Assembly (NCBI GenBank): GCA_030737875.1
Contig: CM060911.1
Span: 97,422,599 to 97,486,598, forward strand
Origin: Allium sativum
Lineage: Eukaryota > Streptophyta > Magnoliopsida > Asparagales > Amaryllidaceae
Direction of reading: 5' to 3'
DNA: 64,000 nucleotides
The notes below the pieces were generated by a model. That model searched no databases. It was given only the letters and a program-made list of their open reading frames with translations, and was not told the DNA's origin. The position numbers and the translations under genes were made by a program. This document shows, in pieces, positions 22,657 to 34,463 of this stretch (the stretch's first letter is position 1; every line of letters begins with the position of its first letter).

Positions 22657-25600
22657 TAAAATATGATTGATACGAATAAAACAAAGGCATTTGATATTAT
22701 TGCTAGTGTTTATATGTTTTGAAAACTATTTCAAATCATAACTATCAGTCATAGACGTCATGGGTACCATATATCATGTCGCCATATATATATACAATCA
22801 AAACCGCACGATCACGTATTTGGAAATTGGATTTCCGTCATGAACCAAGGCAAAAGATAGTCCTTACCGAATTCGAGACGCTCTAGCCCGTGTCTCAGGC
22901 AAGCGCGCAGGCAAGCCTTGGAGCGACAGGGCCGGTCCACCGATGTGGATTATTATACCTGAACAATACGTTTCCCCGCCCTTTGGGGCGTCAACGAGCC
23001 AACGAATGACTCCATCGGACCCAGATCGTCCGATCAAACCGAGGCGCCTCGCAACAGCAACAACCACATAGGTGAAAAGTATATAAAGTCAGGACTGGTA
23101 GGCCACTGACACCACCCTAGCTAGAAAGAAACGCATGCCCTCCCTGAGGTCCTTCTCCCGTTTTAGGTTCATACCGGGGTGTGAGGCTCGCGAATTCACG
23201 TTATACACAAAGCTACGCCACACAGGCAGTGCTTTGATCATCACCACAAGACTTTGCTTTTCAACAGAAGCCCCGATCACTGCATCTTAGCATACCACAT
23301 AGGCAATTCATGCCATGCGACTGATGTCCGTCGATATACAACCTCTGAGCTCGTGCGTCTCAGAGAAGGGGTTAAGCAAAAGAATAAATTCTCCGCCGCC
23401 AAACAGATGTATATTTAACAGAAATCAATCAACACAGAATAAACTCAAATGTTAGACACACAGTCCATTTACAAGTCCGTTCTGGGTCTGAACGAAACCG
23501 GAGGCACTAAATACCTCGCAAACCCTTCGATCACCACGTACGTCTGGATGATCACCACTCATTATCCATATTTCGGGATGCCTCCCAATCAGGACCTCGG
23601 TTGCCATCCAAACGAGGTGAAGATCTCCGGTCTTCGACCACCGTCTTCATCTTCGAATTTCAATCGTCGGTCAATTATTCGAAATGAGAATTAACTCGGT
23701 CTTTTCGAATAATTCACGTATATTTAGAATTCCAAATCGATTTATTCCAATGGTTAAATTATTCGACAACACCAATATTGTTCTTTAATGTAATTTTCAC
23801 ACCAAACACATTCAACCATCAAATACAACATAAATCGAGCAAATTCAGTTTATTTCCACTCCATATTGTTTATGGTACTTTATAATGATTTATCGCTATT
23901 TTTATTTATTTTAAAATAGCTCATTTATTCAAAACGACGCTTCGGGCCATAACGCGGCCGTGGCGCTGTTTTTCTTCAGATTTGATTTACACATATCTGA
24001 AAATCTAACCGTTGAATCTTCACAAAATTTACACCATTAGAAAAGTCTTTTCAAAACGAATCCAACGGTTCCAGTTTCGGGAAAATCCGACGGTCGGATC
24101 TCCCGGCACAATCGTTTGAAGTTTCGATTTCAAAATACGAACTGCAGCGTCGTTATTCGATTAAATATAATTATATTTATATATATAAATAAATATAATC
24201 GTTTCTGGCGCTGTTTTTCTTCAGATTTGAATTAAACATTCCAGACAATCCAACCGTTGGATTTTTACAAGTTTGGTGCCGTTGGAAAGATTATTCCAAG
24301 GCGAACCCGACGGTTGAGGTTTCGGGAAAATCCAATGGTCGGATTTCCCGTACTAGTTGTTTGAAATCATAGTTTCAAAATACGAACTGTAGGCTTCGTT
24401 TCGTTTTAATTTTATTTATATTTATATATTTATATAAATATAGTTCATTCAATGATTTCCATATCGTTTTCACTTCAAATATTTTTCTAACACCTTAAAA
24501 TTTTGGAAAATTTCGCCATAACCTCCCCTGCACCGGGAGCATCGAGAAATTGCAAATAGCTTTCCCGGTCCTTCTAATCTCAAAAAGAAAAAGAAAAAGC
24601 CAAGCGGCTAGCCAACAGGCTCATAAAATTATCACCCAAACAAAACAGTAAATGTGTACCTATTTGTCGGGCACAAAATTTTATTCCTCTTCTCTAGCCC
24701 CTTTGCTATAACCTGTTCAATGAATATGCATGTACATATATATACAGTTCTTATCATTTATCATTTTCTATTCAACTTCATATTTGATTTCTATTTGGTT
24801 TAAAAACACCATTCATTCTAATGTTACATAAATAGGTGCAAATCATTTCATTAGCTAATTAATGAATATTTCAACTCATATATCTTTAATTTGAACAAGT
24901 GGCTATTTTTAACACTTCACATTTCAACGATTTATGCATACAATAAAAATGTGATTTTTATGGTAAAACAAAAATGTGATTTTTATGGTAAAACAATTCA
25001 CTTCAAAACACCATTTTTCTATATAGTTCAAGTTGGTGATAAAAATGGTATTTTTATCATAAAGCAATTTCTTTTAAAACGAGATTATTTTACACAGTTC
25101 ATATAGTCGATAAAAGGTGATTTTTATTATCAAACAATCTATTTCAAAATATGAATACCATTCAACACATGAATTTCTAATCAACGAATGAATATCAATT
25201 CAACACATGAATGTTTTCTATTCAATGAATAAATATAGTTTAAGCATATGAAAATAATTCAAACATACGAATATTATTCAAAATTTCGGCAGCATAACGG
25301 CATGGTAGTTAAAACCGGGACCGTCCCTAGTACGGCTCCTCGCTCTACCTTAAAACCTCGCGGTTTTTGACAATGGGGATCATGCATCTAGTTCGCACGC
25401 AGGCGGCATGTATATATTTATTTCATTTCCACAAACTAATCCTATGTGGTTTCAACCAAATATTTCTCAACCACAAACGGGTATTTTTCAACCACAATCA
25501 AATCAATATCCATCACAAACAATCCCAAACAATCATTCGCTATCAATCAACTTTCACAACAATTTCAACCAATAAATATCGTCCATGGTTTGTGGACGAG

Positions 25601-26364
25601 GGGTGTATATATATATATATATATTTATATATAGCAATTTACTTTTATTCCCACACACACATATATATATATAGAAAAAGAAATTGAAGAGTGAGAAATT
25701 CTCACCAATAGCTATCCAATACCACGACTCTTCCTTTAGAGAAATCTTCGCCAATCTCGCCTTTTTGTCGCTTTCGCCCGTATTCCCTACATATGTAAAA
25801 ATCGAATTTTTACTATGTTATTCAATATATAAAAATCGAATTTTGACTTCGCTATTCAATAAATAAAGATTATATTTTTAATATTCCTATGATGTAAAAA
25901 TTATATTTTTATTGCTTTAAAAATATAAAAATCATATCTTACTTCTTCTACTTAATAAAAATTCCGTCTTTTCTAATTTAAAAATAGGATCTTTTCTATT
26001 CTAAAAATCTGATCTTTTCTATTTTAAAGTTCAAACCTTTCTCTTTTTAAAGTTTAAATCTTTTTCTATTCTAAAGTTTAAATCGTTTCCTTTATAAAGT
26101 TTAAATCTTTTCCTTTAAAAAGTTTAAATCTTTTCCTTTAAAAAAATCAGTTTTATATGCCTTATATAATTCAGTTTTAAATCTTTATAAAATTCAGTTT
26201 TACATTCTAATTAAAATCAGTTTTTAAATCATTATAAATTCAGTTTTATATGCTTATTAAAATCAGTAATTTCCTTTTGAAGAAAATCAGGTTTTTAAAT
26301 CATTTAAAAAAAATCAGGTTTTTACAGAATAATAAATAAAAATAAAATAAAACAAAAACGACTT

Positions 26365-26655
26365 ACATTGATCGGCGAGGGGGGGAGCGATGGCCAGGCT
26401 CGGCGCTGGCTTCGAGGTAAGGGCGGCGCTAGGGTTTCGAACAGGGGAGGCGGCTTCGAGGTCTCGAACGGCTTCGGGGGGTCGGATTGAAGGAGGAGGA
26501 GGGAGCGAGTGCAAGGAAGGGGGGGGGGGGGAGAAGATCGGAGGGCGCGGAGGAGGTCTGGTCGACGGCTGAAGGCGGGCGGCTGCTGCTTTCTTCTTCT
26601 TCTTTTTTTCTTTTGTTTTCTGTTTACTGAAATCGGGGGGGGGGGGGGGGGGCAA
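26365..26655 (-). other. GC-rich island, right LTR A
   Basis: Counterpart of 20575-20860. The Pro-rich minus-strand frame across it (26314-26655) is open because of C-runs. It does not survive in the left LTR, so it is not treated as a gene. Confidence 0.45.
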
Positions 26656-27564
26656 GAAGAAGAAAAGGGAGGGAATTAAAATAATATTTTTTTTCTTTTT
26701 ATTATTTAATTATTTAATTTTGCAAAAAGGTTGACTTTTACATACGACCTCGAAACGAGGCCTACCGCCTGTCGTCCATAGCGTTTTACCCCCATTCCGG
26801 ACACAATGGGATATGTATCGCAAGCTGATTCGATTGTCACAATCAGTTCCCGTTGAATTTTCATTTAAATCACTATATTGAATTTTAAACGCACATTTCA
26901 AATTACCGGGGTCACATACTAACTCTAAAAATTCTAGAAAATATTTTCTAGCTTCGTAATGACGATACGGTCCTAACAAAACTAGTTTCGTCAAATTCTG
27001 AGACCATTTGAAAAATGGCCAATTTCCAGTCGATTAAAATCAACTGAAACTAGTCAAACGCGTTTTCCTTTGCCACGCTCACATATTGATTCGAAAAATT
27101 ATGAAATTTGAAACCTAGCAATAACTTGACACTGCGGATCTAACAAAAGTGGTTTCATCGAAATCCGAGGTCATTTGCAAAATGTCCATTTTTAAGGGCC
27201 TGAATTCCATAGCGACTATTCAGAATTTTCAACTGGACATATCTTTTGATTCCCGCTATCAAATTTCGATTGGTCGGATTCGTTGGAAAGATATCATCAA
27301 TTAGATCTTAATGTTTTTTGTTTCACTAAAATCCGGATTGTTCTGCACCCAGTATATTCAATAGAAGTTTGAAATCGAATTATCGAACTACCGCGCCATT
27401 TTCAATTCTATATATAATTATAATTAATTATATTCGTTTTCAAATGTCGATTCAAACTCAGTTTTCATCGCCTTTATTAAAAATATTTATTTTAAATATT
27501 TAAAATCCATTATTTTAGCCAATTTAAAAATTTTAAATTGGTTCAGATTTTCTGGGTCGTTACA

Positions 27565-27569
27565 TCAAC
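27565..27569. repeat. Target-site duplication of element A, right
   Basis: TCAAC directly after the LTR terminus TTACA, matching 16217-16221. Confidence 0.9.
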
Positions 27570-27649
27570 CAACATCCCAATACCCATGTGGGGTTTTCAG
27601 CCAACAACAATTCATATAAATAAATAATTGGTTAATAAATTTAACCCAT

Positions 27650-29340
27650 TCTAATACTGCTAACATGTTGAAGTTGATGAACAAAACATGATATTCTATT
27701 CCTAATGCCGAAATAAAATATATTTGACTCATATAATTTCCTTATACATTTCTAATGTCTAATAAAATGTAATTTATTTATATGACATTATTGTGGATGA
27801 AAAATAAAAGATAATTTTCATTATACTATTTGTATGTAATTAATCATAACTTTAACACACAAAAGAAATAATCTCGTTTGAATATGTTCTTCAATGTATA
27901 ACCTAACACATAAATTTTTTTATTTTAAATTGCATATAATTCTAATGTATGCATTAACATATAAAGATGTCACTTTAACTCACCTATACATTCTAATGTA
28001 TATTTTGACCAATAATATGATTCTTATGATTGAATATAAATTCTAATTTAAGTTTGCAAATAAAAAAATGATTTTTATATTTGCATATAAATTCTATTGT
28101 ATGTTATGCAAATAAAATGGTTATTATATTTGCATATAAGTTCTATTTCAACAAAATGCATAAGAAGTGATACATCCATTTTGCTGTCAATTCTATTTTA
28201 CCAAAATGAATATTTTTGTTTATAACACAAACCTATATAACAAAATACTATTTGTGTTTAACTCTTTTATTTAACCTAAAATGTGATTTTTGTGTTATTT
28301 CAAATCAAATTAACAAAAATGTAATTTTTGTTTTTCAAACATCATATTTAACAAAATGTAACTTCTGTTTCAACTATTGTATATTTTGATTCAACTAAGC
28401 TATTTGTCCAAAAATGTTCATTTGACCAAAAAGGTGTACTTTGATTCAACTAGTCTGTCTTAACAAAAGTATATATTTTGACAAAAATATACGGTTTGCT
28501 TTAACTAATCTATTTTGACAAAAATGAATATTTTGAATTACTAATTTTTCAACAAAACAATAAAGATGATACCTTTGTTTGTCGACAATTCTAATTCAAC
28601 AAAACAAATGAAAGTAACATGTTTGTTTATCGACATTTCTAATGCGACAAAAATGATAATGTTTGTTTTTAACCATTATAGTTTGACAAAAGTGACCAAT
28701 TTGTTTAACTATGATAATTTTTGACAAAAGTGACAAATTGGATTTTAGCTATTATAAATTGATAATGGTGACAAATTGGGTTTAACTATTTTAATTTGAT
28801 AAAAGTAAATGTTTTTGTTTCATTCTTTTCAATGACAAAAATGAATATCTTGTCTCATTCCTTAAAAATGACAAAAGTGAATATATTTATCTTCATCTTT
28901 TAAAATGACAAAATTGAATAATTTTGTCTCATTCTATTTAGATGATAAAAAGATATCTTTTTTTTAATCATTTTTTTTATGAACTAAAAATGCCTCATTC
29001 TTGTTTAACCAAAATGCATCTTTTGTATTGCAACAAAATGACAAATAAAACTTATCTTCCTATTTGCTCTTTTTATTGAAACTAAGATGACACCAAAAAT
29101 ATATCTTTTAATTCTAATCTTTTTATTATAACCTATAATGACAATAAAAACATTTTATTTAATTTAAAAAAGTTACAACAAAGATGAATTCTTTTTAACA
29201 ATATCTTTTCATTTTCTCTAATTTAAAAGTACAAATGATACTTTTAATCCTATTCTTTTATTTACATCTAAAATGTAAATAAAATGTAACTTCTTAAACT
29301 GTGCTTTTTTTTTTCTATCTAAAATATAAATAAAACATAA
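27650..29340. repeat. Short hairpin array, C copy 2
   Basis: Collinear with 13530-15180, with scattered differences and the same kind of paired arms. Confidence 0.6.
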
Positions 29341-29354
29341 CATTTTATTTCGTG

Positions 29355-29657
29355 ATTTATTTGCATCAAAGAATGCAAATAAAAATACAACTTTTAATTT
29401 CATGTTTATTTGCATCAAGGAATGCAACTTTTAATTCAATGTTTTATTTGCATCAAAGGATGCAACTTTTAATTCAATGTTTATTTGCATCAAAGAATGC
29501 AACTTTTAATTCAATGTTTTATTTGCATCAAAGGATGCAATATTTAATTCAACGTTTTATTTGTATCAAAGGATGCAACTTTTAATTCAACGTTTTATTT
29601 GCATCAAAGGATGCAACTTTTAATTCAATGTTTTATTTGCATCAAAGGATGCAAATG
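29355..29657. repeat. TTGCATC/GATGCAA hairpin array, C copy 2
   Basis: About eight units, collinear with 15184-15490. It continues into a TTTGCATCTAAATTTGCAAA unit at about 29680-29705. Confidence 0.85.
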
Positions 29658-29739
29658 AAATACAACTTCCAATAGGATATTTATTTGCATCTAAATTTGC
29701 AAATAAAAAATGTAATCTTTTCTACTACAATCAAACAAA

Positions 29740-30130
29740 AATATAGGTGGTATTTTTATCAATCAACACAAAAGTAATGTATTTAATATTGAATTGAAAG
29801 TTCTAATTCAATTCAACAATGTAAACAAAGTGATGTTTTTATTGAATTAAAAATTCTAATTCAAATAAACAAAAATGATATTTCTTTACTGAATTGACAA
29901 TTCTATTCCAATTCAATATTATAAACAAAGATGATATTTTTCATTGAATTGACAATTCTATTCAATTCAATAGATATGACCAAAATGATATTTTAATTGA
30001 ATTGACAAACAAATTCAATTAAATAAATATGACCAAAATGATATTTTAATTTAATTGACAAACAAATTCAATTCGATAAATATAACAAAAAATATTTCAT
30101 TTTGTTTAATATTCATGATTTACAAAATAT
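29740..30130. repeat. ATTGAATTG hairpin array in C copy 2
   Basis: Units of about 55-60 bp with arms such as ATTGAATTG and CAATTCAAT (29943-29971, 9-bp stem), separated by 'aaaatgatattt' spacers. It continues the array style of the preceding kilobases with new arm sequences. Confidence 0.6.
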
Positions 30131-30544
30131 TGGCAAAGAAAATGATTTATTTTAATTTAACCGACATACGTAAATCTAAGATCTATCATACATATACACA
30201 AAATAAATAGATCAATCATCCAAAATTTCATCACATCGCATAACTAAATTAACATATACACGATTATTTAACAACGAGAAAAATAATAATTAAATTGATT
30301 AATTATTTAAAATCAGAAATCTCACATCGATTTGTTAGAATTTCCAAAGTACTCCGCTTCAGATCTAGTCAGCTTCATGTTGTAGATCTCTTTTCTACGA
30401 TTCCAACGAACTTCGTTTCGTCATATTCTGCTTTGTTTTGAGCAAGATATGAGAGTTTATACATTGTATACATTAATTAAAAAAATTAATTAATTAACTA
30501 TTCACTAATTACATCATTAAAGAATACAGGCCGTCCTCATTGAT

Positions 30545-30780
30545 ACTCTTCTTCATTCCTCTATGAACACAATGAACCCATCAGCTCCAGGCTATTTCCG
30601 CCCATCCATGCCAGAATACACCACTGGCTGTCCATCCGCAACCGTCGCCGCCAAGCCTCGAATGAGCCCTTCCAACGCCGAGTATCTCGGCCAACTCGCC
30701 CCCCCTGGACCGACGAAAAACCATATGAACTCGCTGACTATAGGCTCACAATTCGAGAGAGTGGCAACACTTTAGGCGAT
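30545..30780 (-). other. GC-richer island in LTR C
   Basis: A stretch richer in CG and GCC than its surroundings, at the same relative place as the islands of A and D but different in sequence. A 70-residue plus-strand frame (30563-30775) is opposite to LTR sense and unlikely to be a gene. Confidence 0.4.
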
Positions 30781-30950
30781 CATAACCGTATAGAACCGAA
30801 GCTTGAACTTTGCTCTTCAATTTGGTATTAGAATTGTGAAATAATTTGAAGTGGATTGGAAATGGTTAGGGAATTAAAATCAAATGAAAATGGCCATTGG
30901 TATGGATACGGCAGCTGTGTAATTGGTATTAGGGTTTGGTATTTCTAACT

Positions 30951-30960
30951 GTATTTATAT
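30951..30960 (-). promoter_or_regulatory. Putative TATA box of LTR C
   Basis: The minus strand reads ATATAAATAC, followed about 15-25 bp downstream by AAACCCTAA and then by the GC-richer island. This fits a plant LTR promoter with transcription starting near 30925 on the minus strand. Confidence 0.5.
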
Positions 30961-31848
30961 GGTGTATATTTTATTTTATTTTATTATTTAATTATTTAAT
31001 TCAAAAAAATATTTGTTCGTTGATACTAACGCTGAATCGAACCCAACGAATGTAGCCCCTAGCTAAACACCCCCGTCCTGAACACAATGGAATAGATTCC
31101 ATAATCCAATTCAATTGTTTCGATAGGTTTTTCTTTAAATTTAAATAAAACATTTAAATATTAAATTTGATCTTACATTCAAATTTACCGAGGCCACATA
31201 CGGACTCTTAAAATTCCAGAAAAAATATTTCTAGTTATGTTTTGACGATACGGTCCAAACAAGACTAATTTCGTTGAATTCTGAGACCGTTTGAAAAATG
31301 GCCATTTTCTAGTCGATCGAATTTGACTGGAATTGACAAAACGCATTTTCTTTTGCCACCTCACATTTTAATTCTAAAAATTATGAAAATTGAAATCTAG
31401 TAATAATTTGACATTTCGGATCCAACAAAAGTGGTTTCGTCGAAAATAGAGGCGGTTTCAAAAATGGCTATTTTTAATATTAAAAAAAATATAAATTCCA
31501 TAGCGACTATTCTGAATATTAAACTGGACATAACTTTTGATTCCCACTATGAAATTTCGATTTTTTGGATTCGTTGGAAAGATATTTTTAAATTGATTCT
31601 AATATTTTTGGTTTCACTAAAATCCGATTTATTTTGCATCCTGTACAGTCAGTCAAAGTTCAAATTTTCAAACTACCGCGCTATTTCCAACTCCTTTTAA
31701 AGTTAAAATAAAAATTTTCGTTCTAACTTCGATTTAAATAAATTTTTAGTCGTTATTATATAAAATAAATTATTTTAACTATTAAAATTCCATTAAAATT
31801 TCTAAAATAAAATTTTTAAATTGGTTCAGAATTTTCGGGTTGTTAAAA

Positions 31849-33349
31849 AGTATATAAAAAAGTTTAAAGAGTAGTTTGAAATTTAACGATAACTTGATAT
31901 GTTGAACAACATTATTGGAATGTAATTTACGGAATAAGATAAATCGATTTTGAAATCTGAATTTCATAATTAGTGGGTTTGATGAATTTGCTATGATTAT
32001 AAAACTTAATAAATTGATTTAATAATAATTTATTAAGTAAGTGTCTTAAATCTAATTGCAATTGAAATTAAAATTTTATAATCGAGTAAACTGAAATTTA
32101 GATTCAATTGATACGAACTTTAAAAAAGAGTGTTTTGAATCTAATTTGAATTCTTGAGAATAAAATCGGACATCCAACCATGATTACTGTTTTGACATGA
32201 ATTGAACATAAGAATTTATTGTTCAAAATTAAAAATTGATTTGAAGTAAATTTGTTGAATCCATATTAACAAAACTGAACTTTGTGAATACGGATGAGTG
32301 GTTTGGAATGGGTTGTTTTAATTATAAATTTGTATTATTCTAAATTAAACTATTTTAAATTATGTTATATTAACTATTTCAAATGAGAAGTTGTTTCGAT
32401 CAGAGCTATTGAATCCGGAAGGTTAATAGAAAGATTTTTGGAAATGTGAAATTTGAGATATTGAAATGTGAAATCAAAATGTAAATTTGTTTATATTTTT
32501 TTTTGTAAATATGAAATCTGATGTTTGAACTTATTCCAATAAAGATATTTTTTAATTATGATTTATGAACTCAATCGAATAATGAATTGGTTTGAAATAT
32601 GACTTATGACATTGAAATATTTAAAATCAATGGTTTAAATATAAATCAGTATCATTATTTTGTGATTTATGATGTTTTAAAATATGTTTTATGATTTTTA
32701 ACCATTTGAAACATAATCATATGAGTATAAACCGTTATTATTATACTGATTTATGATATTTACATATGATTTTAAATATAAATGACCACGGTGTGAAATA
32801 AGCGTTTGGCTGTTAAAGAGATCGGGGATAGATACTGTCATACTCTCTGCCAATACCGGGAACCACTTTAACAACTGTGGAGAATCTAGAATGAAGTAGA
32901 TTGGATTTGGAGGCGATTACTGGATTTAAAGAAAGAGAACGATGACGGATAGCTTTGACCTTCGAGTCGTAATTAAAATGACTAAAACAGGAGTCATACC
33001 AAGCCAATGGAGTAAGCTTTTTCTTAGCAAAAATGCTTCTTCGATACCATATCTATTACTTTGTGATTTGATTGGAGCCCCTTTGATTTTGGGAGTATTA
33101 TCTGAGATGGGCGGTAGTTGCTGCTATGCGTTACCACCAGCTTGGGTCCACAATCCATTAGAATCCTACTGATGGGTATTGCCTCGATGCCTTGTCATAT
33201 TTATCTTGATCGAGCACCTACGATTTTGATTTAACATTGTCGTATTGCGGTGTTGATATACATGTAAATGTGTATATTTTATCCGCTTATTTATCTAGTT
33301 TTCTATTTAAAATAATTAATATTGTGTGTTTATAGTTATGATTTCAGAT
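31849..33349. other. Unassigned AT-rich region
   Basis: AT-rich DNA between the end of LTR C and the region assigned to the Athila-like LTR. From about 32800 composition is more balanced. A 76-residue plus-strand frame (32942-33172) with a hydrophobic centre is present but has no recognised domain and no promoter. The start of the following LTR could lie within the last few hundred bases here. Confidence 0.4.
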
Positions 33350-34440
33350 TGTTGATAAAAAGCTTGGTTTAGAGCATTTGATGGATAAAGCATGAAGAAT
33401 TTGCTTAAAAAGAGTGAAGTTGAAATTACTAAAGCTTGAAGAGTTTAAAGCTTGAAGAACGGTTGCAAATAGATTTCAGTTGGGTAGATTTGGCTCACTA
33501 AAGACTCATATTGCGTTCACATTGGCTCATTTGCATGGCCTCTCACTCTACAGCTGCGTTCACACTAGCTTATGTGTTAGTTCGGCTAATTCTTTAGTCC
33601 CACATTATGGAATTTGCCAAGTAGCCTTTATCATATCAGCTATAAATACACTTTATCTCATTCATTGTAAAACACACTGGGTTTTATTCTGTAATTCTCT
33701 TCTTGGAATAAAATCATTCTTCTTCCCCTGTTCTATTTAGTTTTAGTTTTATTTTATTTATGTCTCTTATTTTATTTTATTTCTTCTTCTTTAGCAATGT
33801 CTAGCTAATCCCCTTTGATTAGGGGGTGATGACGCTAATAGATATGATTCAACATGAATCACATAGCCAATAGATGAGGACTTTATACATGTAGATCTAG
33901 ATCTGAATCAAGGGTTAGATCTGAACCTTCATATTTTGTGTCGTTTAAGAGCTGTGCTCCTTCACAGGGTATATTCGTGTTCGATCTAACAATTATCAGA
34001 TTCAGATCTAATTTTAGGGTTTTAGAAATTAATTAGTGAATCTTTCCTGATAGTCTATGGTTGTTTAAGAGCTCAGCTCCTGCATAGGCTATGCTTGTCG
34101 TTATTTACTTATTTTGTTTCTAAGAACCTTATTATCATTGATTCATGTGTGTGACAGAGACATGAATTAGATTTATATTTATTTGTTGGCTATTGATGAG
34201 TGTGAATCCAATCTATGTCATTATCCCCTAATTGCTTTCTCTTGTTATTTAAATCTCTCTTTTTAATTGCTGTTATTTTCTGGGTTTTCAATCAATCAAA
34301 ATCCTAGAATAACATGATTGGATTTATTAATTAAATATTTTTGGTCCCAGAGTTCAACACCCTCTACAACAATCCTTGTTGTTTAGGAAAGCCAAATGGA
34401 TCTTACAGTTGTTTACAATTGTTTGATTTGTTCGCAAACA
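33350..34440 (+). repeat. 5' LTR of Athila-like element F (start uncertain)
   Basis: The right end is fixed by CAAACA at 34440, five bases before the PBS. A promoter-like TATAAATACA lies at 33641-33650. Two similar phrases, GAGCTGTGCTCCTTCACAGG (about 33949) and GAGCTCAGCTCCTGCATAGG (about 34070), form an internal repeat. No 3' copy is visible in the window, so the left boundary cannot be set by comparison. Confidence 0.5.
33641..33650 (+). promoter_or_regulatory. TATA box of LTR F
   Basis: TATAAATACA inside the 5' LTR, about 800 bp before the PBS and in the sense of the coding region. Confidence 0.55.
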
Positions 34441-34444
34441 AATT

Positions 34445-34463
34445 TCGGCGCTGTTGCCGGGGA
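34445..34463 (+). promoter_or_regulatory. Primer-binding site of element F
   Basis: TCGGCGCTGTTGCCGGGGA just after the LTR end. It resembles the TGGCGCCGTTGCCGGGGA PBS of Athila-type elements (tRNA-Asp type) with two mismatches. Confidence 0.8.

Larger units (their letters stand above)
16222..27564 (-). mobile_element. Element A: complete non-autonomous LTR retrotransposon with giant LTRs
   Basis: 11,343 bp with 5-bp target duplication TCAAC. Two direct repeats of 5,538 and 5,516 bp bracket only 289 bp. In element orientation (minus strand) each LTR starts TGTAACGACCCAG and ends GGGTCGTCTCA. The internal region carries an initiator-tRNA-Met PBS directly after one LTR and a polypurine tract directly before the other. 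There is no gag, protease, RT or integrase, so movement must have depended on proteins supplied in trans. The PBS/PPT pair is like that of Tekay/Del chromoviruses (inference). The LTRs differ by many small changes, so the insertion is considerably older than B. LTR/internal proportions are outside the usual TRIM (short LTRs) and LARD (multi-kb internal region) descriptions. Confidence 0.9.
22049..27564 (-). repeat. Element A, right LTR (5' LTR in element sense)
   Basis: 5,516 bp, collinear with 16222-21759. Differences are scattered substitutions plus length changes in the microsatellite and poly-G runs. It carries the leader hairpin (22585-22656), the CTCTGAG hairpin (23343-23365), the hairpin arrays (about 24920-25140 and 25790-26330), the GC island (about 26365-26655) and the U3 block (about 26745-27410). 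Confidence 0.9.
27565..31848 (-). mobile_element. LTR segment C, second copy, right part to the U3 terminus
   Basis: Continues copy 2 after element A and repeats 13400-15510 closely up to about 29680. It then goes beyond the duplicated part: more hairpin array (29690-30130), a TATA-type promoter, a GC-richer island (30545-30780), the U3 block (31080-31640) and an LTR-like terminus CGGGTTGTTA at 31838-31847. The final CA of a perfect terminus is mutated. Minus-strand orientation is shown by the block order and the terminus. Confidence 0.65.

Noticed and set aside
26314..26655. Pro/Lys-rich 113-residue minus-strand frame in the GC island
   Set aside because: Produced by poly-C and AAG runs; broken in the other LTR of the same element by length changes.
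16222..27564. Possibility that A is a retrozyme (hammerhead-ribozyme retroelement)
   Set aside because: I did not find the CTGATGA...GAAA hammerhead core in the LTRs, and LTRs of retrozymes are only a few hundred bases. A covariance search would settle this.
32942..33172. 76-residue frame with a hydrophobic centre
   Set aside because: No recognised family, no supporting promoter or homologous copy in the window.
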